NCBI GenBank assembly: GCA_948099385.1
Contig: CANUEZ040000196.1
Coordinates: 2,773,001-2,837,000 of the forward strand
Length of the DNA stretch: 64,000 bases
Source: Fasciola hepatica
Lineage: Eukaryota; Platyhelminthes; Trematoda; Plagiorchiida; Fasciolidae
Reading direction: 5' to 3'
The notes under the pieces: model-generated
The model's database searches: none
The model's input: only the letters and a program-made list of their open reading frames with translations
What the model was told of the DNA's origin: nothing
In this document: positions 14,237 to 27,253 of the stretch, piece after piece
Position numbering within the stretch: the stretch's first letter is position 1
Layout: each line of letters starts with the position of its first letter
Position numbers and translations under genes: made by a program

Positions 14237-15895
14237 TTTCGTTGCTCAGTTGAGCGTTCAAGCTGCATGATCAATCATATTATACAAATCTAATCTAATC
14301 TAATCTAATCTCGTACTACTGATCAATTGCATGCATAGTAAGGAAGCTGTGTAGGTTGTTCATTTGGGAATGCGTTGGTTGTACTTAGGCCCCTACAGAG
14401 AAGTCATCCATCATAGAAGTCGATCGGTGTGCGCGAAGCTGGTTGTTACCATTCAAATTTGAAGCGAGTTTGGGAAGGGTGCTATATCATGTAGTGTAGA
14501 TGTTGAACAAAGCGTTGATAGCCATCCCGGATAGCCTTGTGTTGTTAAGTTGTTCGATTCACAATTTTTCACCGGTTGTTGGAGTGCCCGTGGGGGCTCG
14601 GTCGATGTGCACTGCTGATGAGTCGAGTCCCTTAGAGGATGAAACAGCTGTACAGTGCTTCCATGGATTTCAATGCTCAGTTGAGCGTTCAAGCTGCATG
14701 GTCAATCATATTATACAAATCTAATCTAATCTAATCTAATCTCGTACTACTAATCAATTGCATGCATAGTAAGGAAGCTGTGTAGGTTGTTCATTTGGGA
14801 ATGCGTTGGTTGTACTTAGGCCCCTACACAAATTCATCCATCATAGGAGTCGATCGGTGTGCGCGAAGCTGGTTCTTACCATTCAAATTTGAAGCGAGTT
14901 TGGGAAGGGTGCTATATCATGTAGTGTAGATGTTGAACAAAGCGTTGAGAGCCATTCCGGATAGCCTTGTGTTGTTAAGTTGTTCGATTCACAATGGTTT
15001 ACCGGTTGTTGGAGTGCCCGTGGGGGCTCGGTCGATGTGCACTGCTGATGAGTCGAGTCCCTTAGAGGATGAAACAGCTGTACAGTGCTTCCATGGATTT
15101 CAATGCTCAGTTGAGCGTTCGAGCTGCATGATCAATCATATTATACAAATCTAATCTGATCTGATCTAATCTCGTACTACTAATCAATTGCATGCATAGT
15201 AAGGAAGCTGTGTAGGTTGTTCATTTGGGAATGCGTTGGATGTACTTAGGCCCCTACAGAGAAGTCATCCATCATAGGAGTCGATCGGTGTGGGCGAAGC
15301 TGGTTCTTACCATTCAAATTTGAAACGAGTTTGGGAACGGTGCTATATCATGTAGTGTAGATGTTGAACAAAGCGTTGAGAGCCATCCCGGATAGCCTTG
15401 TGTTGTTAAGTTGTTCGATTCACAATGGTTCACCGGTTGTTGGAGTGCCCGTGGGGGCTCGGTCGATGTGCACTGCTGATGAGTCTAGTCCCTTAGAGGA
15501 TGAAACAGCTGTACAGTGCTTCCATGGATTTCAATGCTCAGTTGAGCGTTCAAGCTGCTTGATCAATCATATTATACAAATCTAATCTAATCTGATCTAA
15601 TCTCGTACTACTAATCAATTGCATGCATAGTAAGGAAGCTGTGTAGGTTGTTCATTTGGGAATGCGTTGGTTGTACTTAGGCCCCTACAGAGAAGTCATC
15701 CATCATAGGAGTCGATCGGTGTGCGCGAAGCTGGTTCTTACCATTCAAATTTGAAGCGAGTTTGGGAAGGGTGCTATATCATGTAGTGTAGATGTTGAAC
15801 AAAGCGTTGAGAGCCATCCCGGATAGCCTTGTGTTGTTAAGTTGTTCGATTCACAATGGTTCACCGGTTGTTGGAGTGCCCGTGTGTTTGTCGGT

Positions 15896-15961
15896 CGATG
15901 TGCACTGCCGATGAGTCGAGTCCCTTAGAGGATGAAACAGCTGTACAGTGCTTCCATGGAT
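15896..15961 (+). pseudogene. Hammerhead copy with core mutation U4 to C
   Basis: CUGAUGA reads CCGAUGA here because of a T to C change at 15909. U4 is part of the conserved catalytic core, so this copy is expected to be inactive or very slow. The same change is found at 16341 and 17640, always in the T-rich subfamily. The mutation has therefore spread among three units at 15.9-17.7 kb by unequal exchange or conversion. Confidence 0.75.
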
Positions 15962-18900
15962 TTCAATGCTCAGTTGAGCGTTCAAGCTGCATGATCAATC
16001 ATATTATACAAATATAATCTGATGTGATCTAATCTCGTGCTACTAATAAATTGCATGCATAGTAAGGAAGCTGTGTAGGTTGTTCATTTGGGAATGCGTT
16101 GGTTGTACTTAGGCCCCTACAGAGAAGTCATCCATCATAGGAGTGGATCGGTGTGCGCGAAGCTGGTTCTTACCATTCAAATTTGAAGCGAGTTTGAGAA
16201 TGTTGCTATATCATGTAGTGTAGATGTTGAACAAAGCGTTGATAGCCATCCCGGATAGCCTTGTGTTGTTAAGTTGTTCGATTCACAATGGTTCACCGGT
16301 TGTTGGAGTGCCCGTGTGTTTGTCGGTCGATGTGCACTGCCGATGAGTCGAGTCCCTTAGAGGATGAAACAGCTGTACAGTGCTTCCATGGATTTCAATG
16401 CTCAGTTGAGCGTTCAAGCTGCTTGATCAATCATATTATACAAATCTAATCTAATCTAATCTGATCTAATCTCGTACTACTAATCAATTGCATGCATAGT
16501 AAGGAAGCTGTGTAGGTTGTTCATTTGGGAATGCGTTGGTTGTACTTAGGCCCCTACAGAGAAGTCATCCATCATAAGAGTCGATCGGTGTGCGCGAAGC
16601 TGGTTCTTACCATTCAAATTTAGAGCGATTTTGAGAATGTTGCTATATCATGTAGTGTAGATGTTGAACAAAGCGTTGATAGCCATCCCGGATAGCCTTG
16701 TGTTGTTAAGTTGTTCGATTCACAATGGTTCACCGGTTGTTGGAGTGCCCGTTGGGGCTCGGTCGATGTGCACTGCTGATGAGTCGAGTCCCTTAGAGGA
16801 TGAAACAGCTGTACAGTGCTTCCATGGATTTCAATGCTCAGTTGAGCGTTCAAGCTGCATGATCAATCATATTATACAAATCTAATCTAATCTAATCTAA
16901 TCTCGTACTACTGATCAATTGCATGCATAGTAAGGAAGCTGTGTAGGTTGTTCATTTGGGAATGCGTTGGTTGTACTTAGGCCCCTACAGAGAAGTCATC
17001 CATCATAGGAGTCGATCGGTGTGCGCGAAGCTGATTCTTACCATTCAAATTTGAAGCGAGTTTGGGAAGGGTGCTATATCATGTAGTGTAGATGTTGAAC
17101 AAAGCGTTTAGAGCCATCCCGGATAGCCTTGTGTTGTTAAGTTGTTCGATTCACAATGGTTCACCGGTTGTTGGAGTGCCCGTGGGGGCTCGGTCGATGT
17201 GAACTGCTGATGAGTCGAGTCCCTTAGAGGATGAAACAGCTGTACAGTGCTTCCATGGATTTCAATGCTCAGTTGAGCGTTCAAGCTGCATGATCAATCA
17301 TATTATACAAATCTAATCTAATCTGATCTAATCTCGTACTACTAATCAATTGCATGCATAGTAAGGAAGCTGTGTAGGTTGTTCATTTGGGAATGCGTTG
17401 GTTGTACTTAGGCCCCTACAGAGAAGTCATCCATCATAGGAGTCGATCGGTGTGCGCGAAGCTGGTTCTTACCATTCAAATTTGAAGCGAGTTTGGGAAG
17501 GGTGCTATATCACGTAGTGTAGATGTTGAACAAAGCGTTGATAGCCATCCCGGATAGCCTTGTGTTGTTAAGTTCTTCGATTCACAATGGTTCACCGGTT
17601 GTTGGAGTGCCCGTGTGTTTGTCGGTCGATGTGCACTGCCGATGAGTCGAGTCCCTTAGAGGATGAAACAGCTGTACAGTGCTTCCATGGATTTCAATGC
17701 TCAGTTGAGCGTTCAAGCTGCATGATCAATCATATTATACAAATCTAATCTAATGTGATCTAATCTCGTGCTACTAATAAATTGCATGCATAGTAAGGAA
17801 GCTGTGTAGGTTGTTCATTTGGGAATGCGTTGGTTGTACTTAGGCCCCTACACAGAAGTCATCCATCATAGGAGTCGATCGGTGTGCGCGAAGCTGGTTC
17901 TTACCATTCATATTTAGAGCGATTTTGAGAATGTTGCTATATCATGTAGTGTAGATGTTGAACAAAGCGTTGATAGCCATCCCGGATAGCCTTGTGTTGT
18001 TAAGTTGTTCGATTCACAATGGTTCACCGGTTGTTGGAGTGCCCGTGGGGGCTCGGTCGATGTGCACTGCTGATGAGTCGAGTCCCTTAGAGGATGAAAC
18101 AGCTGTACAGTGCTTCCATGGATTTCAATGCTCAGTTGAGCGTTCAAGCTGCATGATCAATCATATTATACAAATCTAATCTGATCTGATCTAATCTCGT
18201 ACTACTAATCAATTGCATGCATATTACGGAAGCTGTGTAGGTTGTTCATTTGGGAATGCGTTGGTTGTACTTAGGCCCCTACAGAGAAGTCATCCATCAT
18301 AAGAGTCGATCGGTGTGCGCGAAGCTGGTTCTTACCATTCAAATTTAGAGCGATTTTGAGAATGTTGCTATATCATGTAGTGTAGATGTTGAACAAATCG
18401 TTGAGAGCCATCCCGGATAGCCTTGTGTTGTTAAGTTGTTCGATTCACAATGGTTCACCGGTTGTTGGAGTGCCCGTTGGGGCTCGGTCGATGTGCACTG
18501 CTGATGAGTCGAGTCCCTTAGAGGATGAAACAGCTGTACAGTGCTTCCATGGATTTCGTTGCTCAGTTGAGCGTTCAAGCTGCATGATCAATCATATTAT
18601 ACAAATCTAATCTAATCTAATCTAATCTCGTACTACTGATCAATTGCATGCATAGTAAGGAAGCTGTGTAGGTTGTTCATTTGGGAATGCGTTGGTTGTA
18701 CTTAGGCCCCTACAGAGAAGTCATCCATCATAGGAGTCGATCGGTGTGCGCGAAGCTGATTCTTACCATTCAAATTTGAAGCGAGTTTGGGAAGGGTGCT
18801 ATATCATGTAGTGTAGATGTTGAACAAAGCGTTTAGAGCCATCCCGGATAGCCTTGTGTTGTTAAGTTGTTCGATTCACAATGGTTCACCGGTTGTTGGA

Positions 18901-20212
18901 GTGCCCGTTGGGGCTCGTTCGATGTGCACTGCTGATGAGTCGAATCCCTTAGAGGATGAAACAGCTGTACAGTGCTTCCATGGATTTCATTGCTCAGTTG
19001 AGCGTTCAAGCTGCATGATCAATCATATTGTACAAATCTAATCTGATCTGATCTAATCTCGTACTACTAATCAATTGCATGCATAGTAAGGAAGCTGTGT
19101 AGGTTGTTCATTTGTGAATGCGATGGTTGTACTTAGGCCACTACAGAGAAGTCATCCATCATAGGAGTGGATCGGTGTGCGCGAAGCTGGTTCTTACCAT
19201 TCAAATTTGAAGCGAGTTTGGGAAGGGTGCTATATCATGTAGTGTAGATGTTGAACAAAAAGTTGAGAGCCATCCTGGATAGCCTTGTGTTGTTAAGTTG
19301 TTCGATTCACAATGGTTCACCGGTTGTTGGAGTGACCGTGTGGGCTCGGTCGATGTGCACTGCTGATGAGTCGAGTCCCTTGGAGGATGAAACAGCTGTA
19401 CAGTGCTTCCATGGATTTCAATGCTCAGTTGAGCGTTCAAGCTGAATGATCAATCATATTATACAAATCTAATCTAATCTGATCTAATCTCGTACTACTA
19501 ATCAATTGCATGCATAGTAAGGAAGCTGTGTAGGTTGTTCATTTGGGAATGCGTTGGTTGTACTTAGGCCCCTACAGAGAAGTCATCCATCAAAGGAGTC
19601 GATCGGTGTGCGCGAAGCTGGTTCTTACCATTCAAATTTAGAGCGATTTTGAGAATGTTGCTATATCATGTAGTGTAGATGTTGAACAAAGCGTTGATAG
19701 CCATCCCGGATAGCCTTGTGTTGTTAAGTTGTTCGATTCACAATGGTTCACCGGTTGTTGGAGTGCCCGTGTGTTTGTCGGTCGATGTGCACTGCTGATG
19801 AGTCGAGTCCCTTAGAGGATGAAACAGCTGTACAGTGCTTCCATGGATTTCATTGCTCAGTTGAGCGTTCAAGCTGCATGATCAATCATATTATACAAAT
19901 CTAATCTAATCTAATCTAATCTCGTACTACTAATCAATTGCATGCATAGTAAGGAAGCTGTGTAGGTTGTTCATTTGGGAATGCGTTGGTTGTACTTAGG
20001 CCCCTACAGAGAAGTCATCCATCATAGGAGTCGATCGGTGTGCGCGAAGCTGATTCTTACCATTCAAATTTGAAGCGAGTTTGGGAAGGGTGCTATATCA
20101 TGTAGTGTAGATGTTGAACAAAGCGTTGATAGCCATCCCGGATAGCCTTGTGTTGTTAAGTTGTTCGATTCACAATGGTTCACTAGTTGTTGGAGTGCCC
20201 GTGGGGGCTCGG

Positions 20213-20278
20213 TCGATGTGCACTGCTGATGAGTCTAGTCCCTTAGAGGATGAAACAGCTGTACAGTGCTTCCATGGA
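20213..20278 (+). ncRNA. Hammerhead ribozyme copy with altered stem II bulge
   Basis: The core, stem I and triplet are intact, with predicted cleavage after A20263. The duplicated stem II segment reads GUCUAGUC rather than GUCGAGUC, a single change inside the bulge that leaves the four stem II pairs possible. The same change occurs near 15485. Confidence 0.8.
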
Positions 20279-20589
20279 TTTCAATGCTCAGTTGAGCGTT
20301 CAAGCTGCATGATCAATCATATTATACAAATATAATCTGATCTGATCTAATCTCGTACTACTAATCAATTGCATGCATAGTAAGGAAGCTGTGTAGGTTG
20401 TTCATTTGGGAATGCGTTGGTTGTACCTAGGCCCCTACAGAGAAGTCATCCATCATAGGAGTCGATCGGTGTGCGCGAAGCTGGTTCTTACCATTCAAAT
20501 TTGAAGCGAGTTTGGGAAGGTTGCTATATCATGTAGTGTAGATGTTGAACAAAGCGTTGATAGCCATCCCGGATAGCCTTGTGTTGGTA

Positions 20590-22310
20590 AGTTGTTCGAT
20601 TCACAATGGTTCACCGGTTGTTGGAGTGCCCGTTGGGGCTCGTTCGATGTGCACTGCTGATGAGTCGAGTCCCTTAGAGGATGAAACAGCTGTACAGTGC
20701 TTCCATGGATTTCAATGCTCAGTTGAGCGTTCAAGCTACATGATCAATCATAATATACAAATCTAATCTAATCTGATATAATCTCGTACTACTAATCAAT
20801 TGCATGCATAGTAAGGAAGCTGTGTAGGTTGTTCATTTGGGAATGCGTTGGTTGTACTTAGGCCCCTACAGAGAAGTCATCCATCATAGGAGTCGGTCGG
20901 TGTGTGCGGAACTGGTTCTTACCATTCAAATTTGAAGCGAGTTTGGGAAGGGTGCTATATCATGTAGTGTAGATGTTGAACAAAGCGTTGATAGCCATCC
21001 CGGATAGCCTTGTGTTGTTAAGTTGTTCGATTCACAATGGTTCACCGGTTGTTGGAGTGCCCGTGTGTTTGTCGGTCGATGTGCACTGCTGATGAGTCGA
21101 GTCCCTTAGAGGATGAAACAGCTGTACAGTGCTTCCATGGATTTCAATGCTCAGTTGAGCGTTCAAGCTGCATGATCAATCATATTATGCAAATCTAATC
21201 TAATCTAATCTAATCTCGTAATACTAATCAATTGCATGCATAGTGAGGAAGCTGTGTAGGTTGTTCATTTGGGAATGCGTTGGTTGTACTTAGGCCCCTA
21301 CAGAGAAGTCATCCATCATAGGAGTCGATCGGTGTTCGCGAAGCTGGTTCTTACCATTCAAATTTGAAGCGAGTTTGGGAAGGTTGCTATATCATGTAGT
21401 GTAGATGTTGAACAATGCGTTGAGAGCCATCCCGGATAGCCTTGTGTTGGTAAGTTGTTCGATTCACAATGGTTCACCGGTTGTTGGAGTGCCCGTTGGG
21501 GCTCGTTCGATGTGCACTGCTGATGAGTCGAGTCCCTTAGAGGATGAAACAGCTGTACAGTGCTTCCATGGATTTCAATGCTCAGTTGAGCGTTCAAGCT
21601 ACATGATCAATCATAATATACAAATCTAATCTAATCTGATATAATCTCGTACTACTAATCAATTGCATGCATAGTAAGGAAGCTGTGTAGGTTGTTCATT
21701 TGGGAATGCGTTGGTTGTACTTAGGCCCCTACAGAGAAGTCATCCATCATAGGAGTCGGTCGGTGTGTGCGGAACTGGTTCTTACCATTCAAATTTGAAG
21801 CGAGTTTGGGAAGGGTGCTATATCATGTAGTGTAGATGTTGAACAAAGCGTTGATAGCCATCCCGGATAGCCTTGTGTTGTTAAGTTGTTCGATTCACAA
21901 TGGTTCACCGGTTGTTGGAGTGCCCGTGTGTTTGTCGGTCGATGTGCACTGCTGATGAGTCGAGTCCCTTAGAGGATGAAACAGCTGTACAGTGCTTCCA
22001 TGGATTTCAATGCTCAGTTGAGCGTTCAAGCTGCATGATCAATCATATTATGCAAATCTAATCTAATCTAATCTAATCTCGTAATACTAATCAATTGCAT
22101 GCATAGTGAGGAAGCTGTGTAGGTTGTTCATTTGGGAATGCGTTGGTTGTACTTAGGCCCCTACACAGAAGTCATCCATCATAGGAGTCGATCGGTGTTC
22201 GCGAAGCTGGTTCTTACCATTCAAATTTGAAGCGAGTTTGGGAAGGTTGCTATATCATGTAGTGTAGATGTTGAACAATGCGTTGAGAGCCATCCCGGAT
22301 AGCCTTGTGT
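20590..22310 (+). repeat. Two-unit repeat, 863-bp shift
   Basis: Alternating G-rich and T-rich units recur at 863 bp, sharing rare variants: GTGTTGGTAAG, GGTCGGTGTGTGCGG, CGTAATACTAATC and AGTGAGGAAG. Confidence 0.8.
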
Positions 22311-23929
22311 TGTTAAGTTGTTCGATTCACAATGGTTCACCGGTTGTTGGAGTGTCCGTGGGGGCTCGGTCGATGTGCACTGCTGATGAGTCGAGTCCTT
22401 TAGAGGATGAAACAGCTGTACAGTGCTTCCATGGATTTCAATGCTCAGTTGAGCGTTCAAGCTGCATGATCAATCATATTATACAAATCTAATCTAATCT
22501 AATCTAATCTCGTACTACTAATCAATTGCATGCTTAGTAAAGAAGCTGTGTAGGTTGTTCATTTGGGAATGCGTTGGTTGTACTTAGGCCCCCAACAGAG
22601 AAGTCATCCATCATAGGAGTCGATCGGTGTGCGCGAAGCTGGTTCTTACCATTCAAATTTGAAGCGAGTTTGGGAAGGGTGCTATATCATGTAGTGTAGA
22701 TGTTGAACAAAGCGTTGATAGCCATCCCGGATAGCCTTGTGTTGTTAAGTTGTTCGATTCACAATGGTTCACCGGTTGTTGGAGTGCCCGTTGGGGCTCG
22801 GTCGATGTGCATTGCTGATGAGTCGAGTCCCTTAGAGGATGAAACAGCTGTACAGTGCTTCCATGGATTTCAATGCTCAGTTGAGCGTTCAAGCAGCATG
22901 ATCAATCATATTATACAAATCTAATCTAATCTAATCTAATCTCGTACTACTAATCAATTGCATGCATAGTAAGGAAGCTGTGTAGGTTGTTCATTTGGGA
23001 ATGCGTTGGTTGTACTTAGGCCCCTACAGAGAAGTCATCCATCATAGGAGTCGATCGGTGTTCGCGAAGCTGGTTCTTACCATTCAAATTTGAAGCGAGT
23101 TTGGGAAGGTTGCTATATCATGTAGTGTAGATGTTGAACAATGCGTTGATAGCCATCCCGGATAGCCTTGTGTTGTTAAGTTGTTCGATTCACAATGGTT
23201 CACCGGTTGTTGGAGTGTCCGTGGGGGCTCGGTCGATGTGCACTGCTGATGAGTCGAGTCCCTTAGAGGATGAAACAGCTGTACAGTGCTTCCATGGATT
23301 TCAATGCTCAGTTGAGCGTTCAAGCTGCATGATCAATCATATTATACAAATCTAATCTAATCTAATCTAATCTCGTACTACTAATCAATTGCATGCTTAG
23401 TAAAGAAGCTGTGTAGGTTGTTCATTTGGGAATGCGTTGGTTGTACTTAGGCCCCCAACAGAGAAGTCATCCATCATAGGAGTCGATCGGTGTGCGCGAA
23501 GCTGGTTCTTACCATTCAAATTTGAAGCGAGTTTGGGAAGGGTGCTATATCATGTAGTGTAGATGTTGAACAAAGCGTTGATAGCCATCCCGGATAGCCT
23601 TGTGTTGTTAAGTTGTTCGATTCACAATGGTTCACCGGTTGTTGGAGTGCCCGTGTGTTTGTCGGTCGATGTGCACTGCTGATGAGTCGAGTCCCTTAGA
23701 GGATGAAACAGCTGTACAGTGCTTCCATGGATTTCAATGCTCAGTTGAGCGTTCAAGCTGGATGATGAACAATATTATACAAATCTAATCTAATCTAATC
23801 TAATCTCGTACTACTAATCAATTGCATGCATAGTAAGGAAGCTGTGTAGGTTGTTCATTTGGGAATGCGTTGGTTGTACTTAGGCCCCTACACAGAAGTC
23901 ATCCATCATAGGAGTCGATCGGTGTGCGC

Positions 23930-24240
23930 GAAGCTGGTTCTTACCATTGAAATTTGAAGTGAATATTGGAAGGTTGCTATATCATGTAGTGTAGATGTTG
24001 AACAAAGCGTTGATAGCCATCCCGGATAGCCTTGTGTTGTTAAGTTGTTCGATTCACACTGATTCAATGCTTGTTGGAGTGCCCGTGGGGGCTCTGTCGA
24101 TGTGCACTGCTGATGAGTCGAGTCCCTTAGAGGATGAAACAGCTGTACAGTGCTTCCATCCATTTCAATGCTCAGTTGAGCGTTCAAGCTGCATGATCAA
24201 TCATATTATAAAATCAAATACGACAGAATATCCTAATACT
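23930..24240 (+). repeat. Highly diverged unit (third lineage)
   Basis: This unit differs from the consensus in several clustered places: GAAGTGAATATTGGAAGG, CACACTGATTCAATGCTTG, CATCCATTTC in the outer stem I strand, and the alternative linker at its end. Parts of this haplotype reappear alone near 25240-25370 and 42925-42950, and a relative occurs at 5900-5925 and 8054-8079. The inner ribozyme is intact but the outer stem I is disrupted. Confidence 0.7.
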
Positions 24241-24250
24241 AATGAATGGC
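24211..24250 (+). repeat. Alternative linker replacing the pentamer track
   Basis: Instead of the AATCT track the unit has a sequence with ACGACAGAATATCCT followed by ACTAATGAATGGC. The first pentamers are also altered here (AAATCAAAT). The surrounding unit (about 23940-24200) is the most diverged in the window. Confidence 0.8.
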
Positions 24251-25500
24251 ATGCATAGTATGGAAGCTGTGTAGGTTGTTTATTTGGAATGCGTTGGTTG
24301 TACTCAGGCCCCTACAGAGAAGTCATCCTTCATAGGAGTCGATCGGTGTGCGCGAAGCTGGTTCTTACCATTCAAATTTAAAGCGAGTTTGGGAAGGTTG
24401 CTATATCATGTAGTGTAGATGTTGAACAAAGCGTTGATAGCCATCCCGGATAGCCTTGTGTTGGTAAGTTGTTCGATTCACAATGGTTCACCGGTTGTTG
24501 GAGTGCCCGTGGGGGCTCGGTCGATGTGCACTGCTGATGAGTCGAGTCCCTTAGAGGATGAAACAGCTGTACAGTGCTTCCATGGATTTCAATGCTCAGT
24601 TGAGCGTTCAAGCTGCATGATCAATCATATTATACAAATCTAATCTAATCTAATCTAATCTCGTACTACTAATCAATTGCATGCTTAGTAAAGAAGCTCT
24701 GTAGGTTGTTCATTTGGGAATGCGTTGGTTGTACTTAGGCCCCTACAGAGAAGTCATCCATCATAGGAGTGGATCGGTGTGCGCGAAGCTGGTTCTTACC
24801 ATTCAAATTTGAAGCGAGTTTGGGAAGGTTGCTATATCATGTAGTGTAGATGTTGAACAAAGCGTTGATAGCCATCCCGGATAGCCTTGTGTTGTTAAGT
24901 TGTTCGATTCACAATGGTTCACCGGTTGTTGGAGTGCCCGTGTGTTTGTCGGTCGATGTGCACTGCTGATGAGTCGAGTCCCTTAGAGGATGAAACAGCT
25001 GTACAGTGCTTCCATGGATTTCAATGCTCAGTTGAGCGTTCAAGCTACATGATCAATCGTATTATACAAATCTAATCTGATCTAATCTAATCTCGTACTA
25101 CTAATCAATTGCATGCATAGTAAGGAAGCTGTGTAAGTTGTTCATTTGGGAATGCGTTGGTTGTACTTAGGCCCCTACACAGAAGTCATCCATCATAGGA
25201 GTCGATCGGTGTGCGCAAAGCTGGTTCTTACCATTGAAATTTGAAGTGAATATTGGAAGGTTGCTTTATCATGTAGTGTAGATGTTGAACAAAGCGTTGA
25301 TAGCCATCCCGGATAGCCTTGTGTTGTTAAGTTGTTCGATTCACATTGATTCAAGGCTTGTTGGAGTGCCCGTGTGTTTGTCGGTCGATGTGCACTGCTG
25401 ATGAGTCGAGTCCCTTAGAGGATGAAACAGCTGTACAGTGCTTCCATGGATTTCAATGCTCAGTTGAGCGTTCAAGCTGCATGATCAATCATATTATACA

Positions 25501-25539
25501 AATCTAATACGACAGAATATCCTAATACTAATGAATGGC
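25501..25539 (+). repeat. Alternative linker replacing the pentamer track
   Basis: Same linker as at 24211, with an intact leading AATCTAAT. It follows another diverged unit (about 25230-25480) that shares GAAGTGAATATTGGAAGG with the one before 24211. The copy at 27215-27253 is its duplicate, 1714 bp away. Confidence 0.85.
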
Positions 25540-25810
25540 ATGCATAGTAAGGAAGCTGTGTAGGTTGTTTATTTGGGAATGCGTTGGTTGTACTTAGGCC
25601 CCTACAGAGAAGTCATCCATCATAGGAGTCGATCGGTGTGCGCGAAGCTGGTTCTTACCATTCAAATTTAAAGCGAGTTTGGGAAGGGTGCTATATCATG
25701 TAGTGTAGATGTTGAACAAAGCGTTGAGAGCCATCCCGGATAGCCTTGTGTTGTTAAGTTGTTCGATTCACAATGGTTCACCGGTTGTTGGAGTGCCCGT
25801 TGGGGCTCGG

Positions 25811-25876
25811 TCGATGTGCACTGCTGATGAGTCGAGTCCCTTAGAGGATGAAACAGCTGTACAGTGTTTCCATGGA
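25811..25876 (+). ncRNA. Hammerhead ribozyme copy with wobble in stem I
   Basis: The fold is complete, with predicted cleavage after A25861. The last base of the inner 3' strand is U instead of C, turning the outermost G-C pair into G-U, so pairing is kept. The copy is duplicated with its neighbours 1714 bp downstream. Confidence 0.8.
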
Positions 25877-26787
25877 TTTCAATGCTCAGTTGAGCGTTCA
25901 AGCTACATGATCAATCATATTATACAAATCTAATGTAATCTGATCTAATCTCGTACTACTAATCAATTGCATGCATAGTAAGGAAGCTGTGTAGGTTGTT
26001 CATTTAGGAATGCGTTGGTTGTACCTAGGCCCCTACAGAGAAGTCATCCTTCATAGGAGTCGATCGGTGTGCGCGAAGCTGGTTCTTACCATTCAAATTT
26101 AGAGCGAGTTTGGGAAGGGTGCTATATCATGTAGTGTAGATGTTGAACAAAGCGTTGATAGCCATCCCGGATAGCCTTGTGTTGTTAAGTTGTTCGATTC
26201 ACAATGGTTCACCGGTTGTTGGAGTGCCCGTTGGGGCTCGATCGATGTGCACTGCTGATGAGTCGAGTCCCTTAGAGGATGAAACAGCTGTACAGTGCTT
26301 CCATGGATTTCAATGCTCAGTTGAGCGTTCAAGCTGCATGATCAATCATATTATACAAATCTAATCTAATCTGATCTAATCTCGTACTACTAATCAATTG
26401 CATGCATAGTAAGGAAGCTGTGTAGGTTGTTCATTTAGGAATGCGTTGGTTGTACCTAGGCCCCTACAGAGAAGTCATCCATCATAGGAGTCGATCGGTG
26501 TGCGCGAAGCTGGTTCTTACCACTCAAATTTAAAGCGAGTTTGGAAGGGTGCTATATCATGTAATGTGGATGTTGAACAAAGCGTTGAGAGCCATCCCGG
26601 ATAGCCTTGTGTTGTTAAGTTGTTCGATTCACAATGGTTCACCGGTCGTTGCAGTGCCCGTGGGGGCTCGGTCGATGTGCACTGCTGATGAGTCGAGTCC
26701 CTTAGAGGATGAAACAGCTGTACAGTGCTTCCATGGATTTCAATGCTCAGTTGAGCGTTCAAGCTGCATGATCAATCATATTATACA

Positions 26788-26826
26788 AATCTAATACGAC
26801 AGAATATCCTACTACTAATGAATGGC
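26788..26826 (+). repeat. Alternative linker, CTACTACTAATGAATGGC form
   Basis: A variant of the linker with TCCTACTACT in place of TCCTAATACT and followed by ACGC in place of ATGC. The same form recurs at 28502-28540 through the 1714-bp duplication. Confidence 0.85.
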
Positions 26827-27214
26827 ACGCATAGTAAGGAAGCTGTGTAGGTTGTTCATTTGGGAATGCGTTGGTTGTACTTAGGCCCCTACAGAGAAGT
26901 CATCCATCATAGGAGTCGATTGGTGTGCGCGAAGCTGGTTCTTACCATTCAAATTTGAAGCGAGTTTGGGAAGGTTGCTATATCATGTAGTGTAGATGTT
27001 GAACAAAGCGTTGATAGCCATCCCGGATAGCCTTGTGTTGTTAAGTTGTTCGATTCACAATGGTTCACCGGTTGTTGGAGTGCCCGTGTGTTTGTCGGTC
27101 GATGTGCACTGCTGATGAGTCGAGTCCCTTAGGGGATGAAACAGCTGTACAGTGCTTCCATGGATTTCAATGCTCAGTTGAGCGTTCAAGCTGCATGATC
27201 AATCATATTATACA

Positions 27215-27253
27215 AATCTAATACGACAGAATATCCTAATACTAATGAATGGC
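27215..27253 (+). repeat. Alternative linker (duplicate of 25501 copy)
   Basis: Identical to the 25501 copy, offset by 1714 bp. Confidence 0.85.

Noticed and set aside
25501..25515. Phage T7-like promoter (TAATACGAC) in the alternative linker
   Set aside because: Only the first nine bases agree and the rest differs. There is no phage context, so it is a chance match.
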